From contig CAITBU010000081.1 in the NCBI GenBank assembly GCA_903890595.1, positions 1 through 7,039 on the forward strand: 7,039 nucleotides of DNA, in the 5' to 3' direction. Below the pieces are notes generated by a model. It had not been told where the DNA came from. It ran no database searches and saw only the letters and a list, made by a program, of their open reading frames with translations. The stretch comes from an uncultured Holophagaceae bacterium. GTDB lineage: Bacteria; Acidobacteriota; Holophagae; Holophagales; Holophagaceae. Each line of letters starts with the position of its first letter. Position 1 is the first letter of the stretch. The position numbers and the translations under genes are program-made. Of this stretch, positions 1 to 6,468 are shown one piece after another.

Positions 1-705
1 GGGATGCCCACCCTCAATCGTCTGTGGGGCAACACCCTGACGGTGCTCTTCGGGGACCTCCTCTACCTGGTGGCCATGGGCGAGGCCATCGCCGGCCGTA
101 GCTGGCGGATGATGGAGATCTTCGCCGAGGTGACCACCCGCATGATCGAGGGCGAGCTCATCCAGAACGACGTGCTCTTCAAGCTGGACACCAGCCGGAA
201 GGACTACTTCGACATCCAGGAGCGGAAGACGGCCCTGCTGTTCAGCGGGTGCACCGAGACTGGGGCGGTGCTCACCGGACTGGCGCCTGCGGACTGTCTG
301 GCCATGCGGGAGTATGGCCTGGAAGTGGGCCGGGCCTTCCAGCTGGTGGACGACCTCCTTGACTACACGGCCACCAGCGATGAGCTGGGCAAACCTGCCT
401 TCAGCGACCTCCGGGAGGGCAAGCTGACCCTGCCCATGCTGACCCTGCTGGAGCGGGCTCCGGACGAAGCCCGGGACATCATCCGCAGCATCTGGGACCG
501 GGGCGAGGAAGTGCCCATCAGCAGCGAGGAGGAGGTCCGCCTGCGGGCCCTCATCGCCCGCTACGATGCCCTCTCCGAGACCCGGGAGCTGGCCCTGGGG
601 GCCTCCCAGCGGGCGGTGGCCCAGGTGGAGCGGGTCCAGGGCGACGCCGCTACGGGGGCACTCCTCCGGGAGATCCCAGAAGCCCTGCTGTCACGGACGA
701 CCTGA
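1..705 (+). CDS. Polyprenyl (trans-isoprenyl) diphosphate synthase, 5'-truncated by the window edge
   Basis: This is the C-terminal part of a class I trans-prenyltransferase, which condenses isopentenyl diphosphate onto an allylic diphosphate to build the isoprenoid chain of quinones or other lipids. The frame is open to base 1, and about 95 residues of the usual 320-340 are missing, including the first DDxxD motif. Counting from the Met at position 4, visible hallmarks are LWGN...GDLLY (7-21), the EGELIQ helix (49-54), KTALLF (75-80), the second Asp-rich motif FQLVDDLLDY (112-121), GK (129-130) and DLREGKLTLP (135-144). The Met at 4 is internal to the family fold, so the true start lies upstream. 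Product chain length (octa-, hepta- or other) cannot be read from this part, so no symbol is given. The stop at 703-705 lies 3 nt from the stop of the convergent pilT gene, leaving no room for a terminator between them. Confidence 0.93.
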   Translation, partial: GMPTLNRLWGNTLTVLFGDLLYLVAMGEAIAGRSWRMMEIFAEVTTRMIEGELIQNDVLFKLDTSRKDYFDIQERKTALLFSGCTETGAVLTGLAPADCLAMREYGLEVGRAFQLVDDLLDYTATSDELGKPAFSDLREGKLTLPMLTLLERAPDEARDIIRSIWDRGEEVPISSEEEVRLRALIARYDALSETRELALGASQRAVAQVERVQGDAATGALLREIPEALLSRTT

Positions 706-708
706 GGG

Positions 709-2310
709 TTAGCTTTCCACCTCGCCCAGGCGCAGGTCGAAGGGGATGCCGGCCCGCTTGCAGGCGTTGATGAAGCTCTCCTTGTCCGGGCACTTCAGGT
801 AGGCCTCCATGGGCTCCACCTTGCGGGCCTGGACCAGGTCCACCAAGGCGTCGTTCATGAGGCGCTGGCCATAGCTGCGTCCCGTCTGCATGGCGCTGGC
901 GATCTGGAAGTTCTTGCCCTCCCGGATCAGGTTGGCGATGGCGGGGGTGATGAAGAGGGTCTCCAGGGCGGCCAGGCGCCCCCCGCCCACCTTCTTGAGC
1001 AGGACCTGGCTCACCACGCACTTGAGGCTGTCAGCCAGCATCACCCGGATCTGCTGCTGTCGGTCCGCAGGGAACTGGTCCACGATGCGGTCTACGGTGC
1101 CGATGGCGCTGCTGGTGTGCAGGGTGCCGAACACCAGGTGGCCGGTGGCAGCGGTCTCCAGGGCAATGGCGATGGTCTCCAGGTCCCGCATCTCGCCCAC
1201 CAGCACCACGTCTGGGTCTTCCCGGAGGGCCGCCCGCAGGCCGCTCTTGAAGGAGTCGGTGTGGGTTCCGACCTCCCGCTGGTTCACCAGGCAGCCCTTG
1301 CGGGGGTGAACGAACTCGATGGGGTCCTCGATGGTGAGGATGTGGTCCTTCCGCTTCTGGTTGGCCAGGTCAATGATGGCCGCCAGGGTGGTGGACTTGC
1401 CGCTACCCGTGGGCCCCGTCACCAGCACCAGGCCCTTGGAGAGGGTGGCGAGACGGCGGACGGGATCGGGGATACCCAGGCGGTCTGGGTCCGGGATCTG
1501 GTTGGGAATGACCCGGCAGACCAGGCCTGGTCCCACCCGGTCCTGGAAGAAGTTCACCCGCAGGCGGCAGCCCCCGGCCTCGTAGGCATAGGCGAAGTCG
1601 GCATCATGGTGCTCCTGGAAGCGCTGCCAGGCCGCGGGGTTGGCCAGGGACTCCATCATCTCGAGGAGGGTGGCGGCATCCAGGGGGCCGAAGCCCTCCA
1701 GCTCCTTCATGTCCCCGTTGATTCGGATGAGGGGCGGCTCCAGGCTGGTGCAGTGGAGGTCCGACCCCTGCTGCTCCAGGAGGGCGCTCAGGAGCCGCTC
1801 GGCCAGGGGATTGCCGTGGGCCTTCCGGGGGCGGGGGGCGGGGACTCGCGGGGCCTCCGGGGCCGGGGCTGGCCGGCTGGGGGCCAGGCGGAGGGTCTCC
1901 GAGGCTTCCGGTCCCGGGCGTTCCAGGGCCTGCCGGGGCTGGGCGGGGGGCGATGGGGGTAGGTGGGCCTCCACCGGAGCGGCGGCGGAGATGACGGGCT
2001 TAGCCTGGCCCTTCACCTCCGCCAGGATCTGCGGGGAGTCCATGTAGCGGCTCAGGCGGATTCGGAAGGCAACGCCGGACAGCTCGTACTCGAAGTCTGC
2101 TGCGCCATCCCGCTGCCAGGCAGCCTTCAAGTTCGCCGGCACCACATCCCCTGACAGCACATCCACCATCACCGAGGGCAGGGGGGTAGGGAGCAGGTCG
2201 ATGGCCTCCCCGTTCTTCAGCTCGAGACGGGGTTTCCGGTCCGCCTTGACCTCCAGGCGGGTGCCAGCCTTGGCGATGACGTGAGAGAGCAAGCGATCCA
2301 GCTGGGCCAT
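709..2310 (-). CDS. pilT: Type IV pilus retraction ATPase PilT with an extra N-terminal domain
   Basis: Hexameric cytoplasmic ATPase that powers pilus retraction (twitching, DNA uptake). The protein has 533 residues against roughly 340-370 for typical PilT. Residues about 168-268 are the normal PilT N-terminal domain and 280-533 the RecA-like motor: Walker A GPTGSGKST (299-307), Asp box EDPIEFVH (328-335), Walker B with DVVLVGEMRD (367-376), His box TLHTSSA (396-402) and AIANLIRE (457-464), close to the AIRNLIRE motif typical of PilT. Residues 1-100 resemble a second, degenerate copy of the N-terminal domain, joined by a Pro/Ala-rich linker (about 103-165). The start at 2310 is chosen because GGAGG (2316-2320, minus strand) lies 5 nt upstream and MAQLDRLL begins the duplicated domain. 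The frame stays open back to 2547, but that would run into sucC on the opposite strand. PilU is a less likely alternative because of the AIRNLIRE-like motif. Confidence 0.93.
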   Translation of the reverse strand: MAQLDRLLSHVIAKAGTRLEVKADRKPRLELKNGEAIDLLPTPLPSVMVDVLSGDVVPANLKAAWQRDGAADFEYELSGVAFRIRLSRYMDSPQILAEVKGQAKPVISAAAPVEAHLPPSPPAQPRQALERPGPEASETLRLAPSRPAPAPEAPRVPAPRPRKAHGNPLAERLLSALLEQQGSDLHCTSLEPPLIRINGDMKELEGFGPLDAATLLEMMESLANPAAWQRFQEHHDADFAYAYEAGGCRLRVNFFQDRVGPGLVCRVIPNQIPDPDRLGIPDPVRRLATLSKGLVLVTGPTGSGKSTTLAAIIDLANQKRKDHILTIEDPIEFVHPRKGCLVNQREVGTHTDSFKSGLRAALREDPDVVLVGEMRDLETIAIALETAATGHLVFGTLHTSSAIGTVDRIVDQFPADRQQQIRVMLADSLKCVVSQVLLKKVGGGRLAALETLFITPAIANLIREGKNFQIASAMQTGRSYGQRLMNDALVDLVQARKVEPMEAYLKCPDKESFINACKRAGIPFDLRLGEVES

Positions 2311-2315
2311 GGGGG

Positions 2316-2320
2316 CCTCC
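2316..2320 (-). promoter_or_regulatory. Shine-Dalgarno site of pilT
   Basis: On the minus strand GGAGG is followed by five C residues and then the ATG at 2310-2308. This spacing decides the start over the upstream in-frame extension that would reach 2547. Confidence 0.7.
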
Positions 2321-2359
2321 GCAACTCCCAAAGGATGCCATGGGTCACAGCCTTCGGGG

Positions 2360-2388
2360 TTCGATCCCGGGCCTTCGGCCGCTAGACT
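2360..2388 (+). promoter_or_regulatory. Candidate sucC promoter
   Basis: In the 103-nt divergent region between pilT and sucC, TAGACT (2383-2388) resembles a -10 box. TTCGAT (2360-2365) sits 17 nt upstream in the -35 position but matches the sigma-70 consensus poorly. Transcription would begin near 2395, giving a leader of about 19 nt that contains the sucC ribosome site GGAG (2405-2408). I saw no convincing promoter for pilT in the same interval, although one must exist there or nearby. Confidence 0.3.
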
Positions 2389-2413
2389 GGAGAGTGACCT
2401 AACTGGAGCCCCC

Positions 2414-3571
<1,158 letters not shown>

Positions 3572-3574
3572 TTG

Positions 3575-3681
3575 AAAAACCACTCTCGCGGAGGTTGCAG
3601 AGATGACTGAGGGACGCTGAGGAAAAGCCATTCCTTCTCTGCGAACCTCCACCTCCTCCTCTTTTCTCTGCGAGAGTTTTT
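3575..3681 (+). repeat. Large imperfect intergenic palindrome between sucC and sucD
   Basis: The spacer between sucC and sucD is almost entirely a two-level inverted repeat. The outer arms are CTCTCGC (3583-3589, preceded by AAAAAC at 3575-3580) and GCGAGAG (3670-3676, followed by TTTTT at 3677-3681). The inner arms are GGAGGTTGCAGAGA (3590-3603) and TCTCTGCGAACCTCC (3636-3650), complementary apart from one extra base. The 5' side shows a rough 9-nt periodicity: TCGCGGAGG, TTGCAGAGA, TGACTGAGG, then GACGCTGAGG. The outer stem followed by five T residues resembles an intrinsic terminator, so it may attenuate sucD or stabilise the sucC 3' end. It is probably a dispersed palindromic repeat family member, but copies elsewhere cannot be seen from here. 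Confidence 0.75.
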
Positions 3682-3715
3682 CTCCTGTTCTCATTGATTC
3701 TTAGAGAGGTATGAC

Positions 3716-4591
3716 ATGGCTGTTCTCGTGGGTAACCACACCAAACTCATCGTCCAGGGCATCACCGGCCGCGAAGGCCTCTTCCACGCCAAGGGCTGCC
3801 GCGACTACGGCACCAACGTGGTCGGCGGCGTGACCCCCGGCAAGGGCGGCACCGAGGTTGACGGCTTCCCCGTCTTCAACACCGTCAAGGAAGCGGTCGC
3901 CAAGACCGGCGCCAACGCCACCATGATCTTCGTGCCCCCCGGCGGCGCGGCGGACGGCATCCTCGAGGCCCTGGAAGCTGGCATCGAGCTCATCGTCTGC
4001 ATCACCGAGGGCATTCCCGTCCTCGACATGGTCAAGGTCAAGCGCGTCCTGGCCGACTACCCCAACAGCCGCCTCATCGGCCCCAACTGCCCCGGCATCA
4101 TCAGCCCCGGCATCGCCAAGATCGGCATCATGCCCGGCCGCATCCACCTCAAGGGCAACGTCGGCGTGGTCAGCCGCTCTGGGACCCTCACCTACGAGGC
4201 CGTGGGCCAGCTCACCGCCCTGGGCATCGGCCAGAGCACCTGCATCGGCATCGGTGGCGACCCCGTCAACGGGACCAGCCACATCGACACCCTGCGCATG
4301 TTCCAGGACGATCCTGACACCCACGCCATCATCATGATCGGCGAGATCGGTGGCAGCGCCGAGGAAGAGGCTGCGGAGTTCGTGAAGCAGTACGTCACGA
4401 AGCCTGTGGTGGCCTTCATCGCCGGCCAGACGGCCCCTCCGGGCCGCCGCATGGGCCACGCGGGCGCCATCATCTCCGGGGGCAAGGGCACCGCCTCCGA
4501 GAAGATGAAGGCCCTCACCGCCGCCGGCATCACCGTCGTGCAGAGCCCCGCCGACATGGGCAAGGCGCTGGCGGAGCGACTCAAGGGCTAG
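3716..4591 (+). CDS. sucD: Succinyl-CoA synthetase alpha subunit
   Basis: Alpha subunit of succinyl-CoA synthetase, carrying the CoA site and the phosphorylated active-site histidine. It has 291 residues, a normal length for the family (E. coli SucD: 289). The N-terminal Rossmann CoA-binding domain has GITGREG (15-21). Next come GPNCPG (122-127), SRSGTLTYE (153-161), GIGGDPVNGT (178-187) and GEIGG (209-213, the Glu that contacts the phosphohistidine). PPGRRMGHAGAI (241-252) contains the catalytic His at 248. The ATG at 3716 is preceded by AGAGAGG (3703-3709) with 6 nt spacing. It pairs with sucC upstream as a two-gene unit despite the palindrome between them, and a strong hairpin terminator follows 7 nt after the stop. 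Confidence 0.98.
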   Translation: MAVLVGNHTKLIVQGITGREGLFHAKGCRDYGTNVVGGVTPGKGGTEVDGFPVFNTVKEAVAKTGANATMIFVPPGGAADGILEALEAGIELIVCITEGIPVLDMVKVKRVLADYPNSRLIGPNCPGIISPGIAKIGIMPGRIHLKGNVGVVSRSGTLTYEAVGQLTALGIGQSTCIGIGGDPVNGTSHIDTLRMFQDDPDTHAIIMIGEIGGSAEEEAAEFVKQYVTKPVVAFIAGQTAPPGRRMGHAGAIISGGKGTASEKMKALTAAGITVVQSPADMGKALAERLKG

Positions 4592-4598
4592 GTCTTTA

Positions 4599-4646
4599 CC
4601 AGCTACAAAACAGGCGGCCCACTCGGGCCGCCTGTTTTGTAGCTGG
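4599..4646 (+). terminator. Intrinsic terminator of sucCD
   Basis: A perfect 22-bp inverted repeat has arms 4599-4620 and 4625-4646 and a 4-nt ACTC loop. Its GC core, GGCGGCCC-ACTC-GGGCCGCC, is followed at once by the T-rich TGTTTTGT. It starts 7 nt after the sucD stop. Because A/T runs flank the GC core symmetrically, it could work in both directions. Confidence 0.9.
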
Positions 4647-4668
4647 AAAAAGGGCGGTGGGGTGACCC

Positions 4669-4697
4669 TTGCGGGAGCAGGGTCCGGAACCCATAAT
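4669..4697 (+). promoter_or_regulatory. vapBC promoter
   Basis: TTGCGG (4669-4674) and CATAAT (4692-4697, 5 of 6 matches to TATAAT) are separated by exactly 17 nt. Transcription would start near 4704, inside the inverted repeat, which leaves a leader of about 23 nt before the vapB ATG. Confidence 0.65.
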
Positions 4698-4725
4698 GTG
4701 TATCAAGTCACTTGGAGATACACAT
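4696..4725. promoter_or_regulatory. Inverted-repeat operator of the vapBC operon
   Basis: ATGTGTATC (4696-4704) and GATACACAT (4717-4725) form a perfect 9-bp inverted repeat with a 12-nt spacer. The spacer region holds a second palindrome, CAAGT-C-ACTTG (4704-4714). The site covers the end of the -10 box, the predicted transcription start and the vapB ribosome site GGAG (4714-4717). VapB antitoxins and VapBC complexes typically repress their own promoter through such sites, so autoregulation is the natural reading. The RNA hairpin would also mask the ribosome site. Confidence 0.7.
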
Positions 4726-4726
4726 C

Positions 4727-4921
4727 ATGCGCACCAATATTGTGATTGACGATAGCCTTATGCGTGATGCGCTTAGGGTTACTGGTGTTGCGACCAAAAA
4801 GGAGGTCGTGGAGCTCGGTCTCCGCACCCTCGTGCGCCTCAAGCAGCAGGAGGCGGTCCGGAAGCAGCGGGGCAAGCTCCTCTGGGAGGGCGATCTTGAG
4901 GCCATGAGGCGGGACCGATGA
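4727..4921 (+). CDS. vapB: VapB-family type II antitoxin
   Basis: Small antitoxin of 64 residues expected to neutralise the adjacent VapC RNase and bind operator DNA. It begins MRTNIVIDDSLMRDALRVTG, typical of VapB proteins with an N-terminal ribbon-helix-helix-type DNA-binding segment (strand TNIVID, then helix, then TKKEVVELGLRTLVRLKQQE). The charged C-terminal tail (about 42-64, ending LLWEGDLEAMRRDR) is where VapBs usually wrap the toxin. The ATG at 4727 is preferred over an in-frame TTG at 4712 because GGAG (4714-4717) is 9 nt upstream of the ATG and homology starts at MRTN. The stop overlaps the vapC start (ATGA), implying translational coupling. The first 74 nt are only about 46% GC by my count, clearly below the neighbouring genes, consistent with acquisition. 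Confidence 0.93.
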   Translation: MRTNIVIDDSLMRDALRVTGVATKKEVVELGLRTLVRLKQQEAVRKQRGKLLWEGDLEAMRRDR

Positions 4922-5319
4922 TCCTGGTCGATTCCAGTGTCTGGATCGACTACTTCCGCGGGGAGCCCACCCCTCAAGCCGATCTTCTGGATACCCTGCT
5001 CGGCAGGGAGCCCCTGGCCGTGGGCGATCTGATCCTGGCGGAGGTGCTGCAGGGCTTTCAGGATGAGCGGGACTTCAACAAGGCCAGGCAGCTGCTGTTG
5101 TCCTTCGAAGTGGTCGAAATCGGGGGCAGGGAGGTCGCCCTCCAGGCCGCGAGGAACTTTCAGATCCTGCGGGGCCACGGCATCACAGTGCGCAAGACCA
5201 TTGACACTCTCATCGCCACCCGCTGCATTCAGAGCGGCCTGACGCTGCTGCACAGCGATAAGGACTTCGACCCATTCGTGACGCACCTGGGTCTCAGGGT
5301 CGCCTATCAGGGAGCCTGA
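4918..5319 (+). CDS. vapC: VapC-family PIN-domain toxin ribonuclease
   Basis: Toxin of the VapBC pair, a metal-dependent endoribonuclease of the PIN superfamily; known VapCs cut tRNA or rRNA, but the target here cannot be predicted. At 133 residues it is a normal VapC length. The acidic active-site set is intact: Asp5 in ILVDSSVWIDYF, Glu42 in LILAEVLQG, Asp96 in TIDTLIA, and Asp114 with Asp117 in LLHSDKDFDPF. The toxin is therefore probably active. Its ATG shares four bases (ATGA, 4918-4921) with the vapB stop, so translation is likely coupled and antitoxin is made first. No terminator was seen after it before the next gene. Confidence 0.95.
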   Translation: MILVDSSVWIDYFRGEPTPQADLLDTLLGREPLAVGDLILAEVLQGFQDERDFNKARQLLLSFEVVEIGGREVALQAARNFQILRGHGITVRKTIDTLIATRCIQSGLTLLHSDKDFDPFVTHLGLRVAYQGA

Positions 5320-5379
5320 GCTTCACGCACCTCAGCGCCACCCTGATCTGGATGCGCCTGCTAGGCCCCCCCGCCGGGC

Positions 5380-5385
5380 TATCCT
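5380..5385 (+). promoter_or_regulatory. Candidate -10 box for a leaderless radical SAM transcript
   Basis: TATCCT ends 6 nt before the ATG at 5392. Since transcription usually starts about 7 nt after the -10 box, the predicted +1 is the A of the start codon. No Shine-Dalgarno motif lies at normal distance upstream, and no good -35 box is visible. The 72-nt interval after vapC shows nothing else. Confidence 0.35.
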
Positions 5386-5391
5386 GATGGG

Positions 5392-6270
5392 ATGACGGAT
5401 CTCATCAAGGCGCACCTGGACCACCGCCGCTCATGGCAGGCCTTCGACTACTGCTACCCGGTCATCTCCCGCCGCAGCCGAGGGCTGAGCCTGGGCGTCA
5501 ACCTGAACCCGGATCAGGCCTGCAACTTCGACTGTGTGTACTGCGAGGTGGACCGCACGGTGCCACCCCGGCGGCGGGACCTGGACCTGGATCAGCTGGA
5601 GCGGGAGCTGGCCGTGCTCCTGGAGCTGGCCGGTTCCGGTGAGATCTACGACGCGCCGCCCTTCGACTCCGCCCGCCCTGAGCAGCGGCGCCTCAACGAC
5701 ATCGCCTTCAGCGGGGACGGTGAGCCCACCACAGCCGCCACCTTCGCCGAGGCCGTGGCTCGCGTGGCCAACCTCAAGGCAGCCCGGGGTCTCAGCGCTG
5801 TGAAGCTGGTGCTCATCACCGACGCCACCCGCCTCCAGGCGCCCGAGGTGGTCCAGGGCCTCGACACCCTCATGGCCAACCAGGGCGAGATCTGGGCCAA
5901 GCTGGACGCCGGCACGGAGCCCTATTACCGCGAGATCTGCCGCAGCAAGGTGCCCTTCCAGCGGGTGCTGGACAACCTGCTGGCCACGGCGCGCCGCTGG
6001 CCTACGATCATCCAGACCCTGTTCCTGGAGTGGCAAGGGCAGGGGCCTACAACCGCCGAGGTGGAGGCCTACTGCGACCGCCTGCAGGCCATCCTGGATG
6101 GCGGCGGGACCCTGGCCGGCATTCAGCTCTACACTGTGGCCCGCCCCACCCCCGAAGCCGCCGCCAGGCCCCTGCCCAGGACCGCCCTCGAAGCCGCCGC
6201 AGCCCACATCCGCCAGCGGATGCCCAACGTGCCCCTGGAAGTCTTCCCCGGCCCCGAACAGTGGCCTTAA
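5392..6270 (+). CDS. Radical SAM superfamily protein (COG0731-like)
   Basis: A 292-residue cytosolic iron-sulfur enzyme that should cleave S-adenosylmethionine to start radical chemistry; its substrate is unknown. The cluster motif CxxxCxxC is clear: Cys44, Cys48 and Cys51 in ACNFDCVYCEVDR, right after a strand with GLSLGVNLNP (31-40). IAFSGDGEPTT (105-114) corresponds to the glycine-rich SAM-binding GGE-type motif; the FSGNGEPT variant is typical of COG0731-like proteins related to the wyosine-forming TYW1 group. KLVLITDATRL (138-148) and IWAKLDAGTEPYYREI (167-182) continue the partial TIM barrel. I see no extra cluster-binding cysteine motif. The start at 5392 is the first ATG with a plausible N-terminus but has no Shine-Dalgarno site. 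It may be cotranscribed from vapBC or have its own leaderless promoter. Confidence 0.88.
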   Translation: MTDLIKAHLDHRRSWQAFDYCYPVISRRSRGLSLGVNLNPDQACNFDCVYCEVDRTVPPRRRDLDLDQLERELAVLLELAGSGEIYDAPPFDSARPEQRRLNDIAFSGDGEPTTAATFAEAVARVANLKAARGLSAVKLVLITDATRLQAPEVVQGLDTLMANQGEIWAKLDAGTEPYYREICRSKVPFQRVLDNLLATARRWPTIIQTLFLEWQGQGPTTAEVEAYCDRLQAILDGGGTLAGIQLYTVARPTPEAAARPLPRTALEAAAAHIRQRMPNVPLEVFPGPEQWP

Positions 6271-6280
6271 CGAAAAATCA

Positions 6281-6376
6281 AAAAAATTAACCACGAAGAC
6301 CACGAAGACCACGAAGGAAGGCAGCCGCTACCCTTCAGTTCTTCGTGGTCTTCCTGTCTTCGTGGTTCATATTTTT
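6281..6376. repeat. Palindromic repeat of 9-nt units, likely bidirectional terminator
   Basis: Three tandem 9-mers, CCACGAAGA, CCACGAAGA and CCACGAAGG (6291-6317), are mirrored by a complementary arm at 6339-6367 with units of the type TCTTCGTGG, around a loop of about 21 nt (6318-6338). The palindrome is flanked by an A-run (6281-6286, then TTAA) on the left and ATATTTTTC (6369-6377) on the right. Read from either side it is a long stem followed by T residues, fitting its place between convergent genes. Similar CCACGAAG-type intergenic repeats occur, as far as I recall, in many environmental bacterial genomes. Confidence 0.8.
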
Positions 6377-6468
6377 CAAGAAGAAGGCTTTGCTCTTCTT
6401 CGTGTCCTTCTCGGTATCGACTGCGCCGATACGCGAGACGAACTGAAATATCGTGGTGATCTTTTTCT
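6377..6468. other. Non-coding remainder of the convergent intergenic gap with two small hairpins
   Basis: Two short inverted repeats are visible: GAAGAAG (6380-6386) with CTTCTTC (6395-6401), and GTATCG (6414-6419) with CGATAC (6427-6432). The piece CTTCTTCGTGTCCTTC (6395-6410) resembles a degenerate further copy of the adjacent 9-nt units. The stretch ends in a T-rich run (6461-6470) that abuts the HD-protein stop codon. The base composition is more AT-rich than the genes around it, and no gene is supported. Confidence 0.5.

Noticed and set aside
1117..1962. Long plus-strand open frame opposite pilT
   Set aside because: Low-complexity Gly/Val/Gln-rich translation without recognisable domains; a shadow of the GC-rich third positions of pilT.
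2351..2385. tRNA-like GGTTCGATCCC motif upstream of sucC
   Set aside because: It resembles a T-arm, but no D-arm, anticodon arm or acceptor stem can be built around it and the stem does not pair fully; taken as chance.
3701..4459. 252-codon minus-strand open frame opposite sucD
   Set aside because: Ala/Asp/Gly/Val-rich antisense shadow of a highly conserved gene; no motif.
4599..4646. Possible insertion-sequence terminal repeat or attachment site
   Set aside because: The perfect 22-bp palindrome has a 4-nt loop, a GC core and a T-rich tail just after sucD, which a terminator explains; no transposase or integrase is nearby.
5431..6312. 293-codon minus-strand open frame opposite the radical SAM gene
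   Set aside because: Similar length to the real gene but Gly/Leu/Val-rich without motifs, and it starts inside the palindromic repeat; the plus strand has the intact CxxxCxxC protein.
6291..6367. Possible CRISPR array because of the tandem repeats
   Set aside because: Units are 9 nt with no spacers and are arranged as a palindrome.
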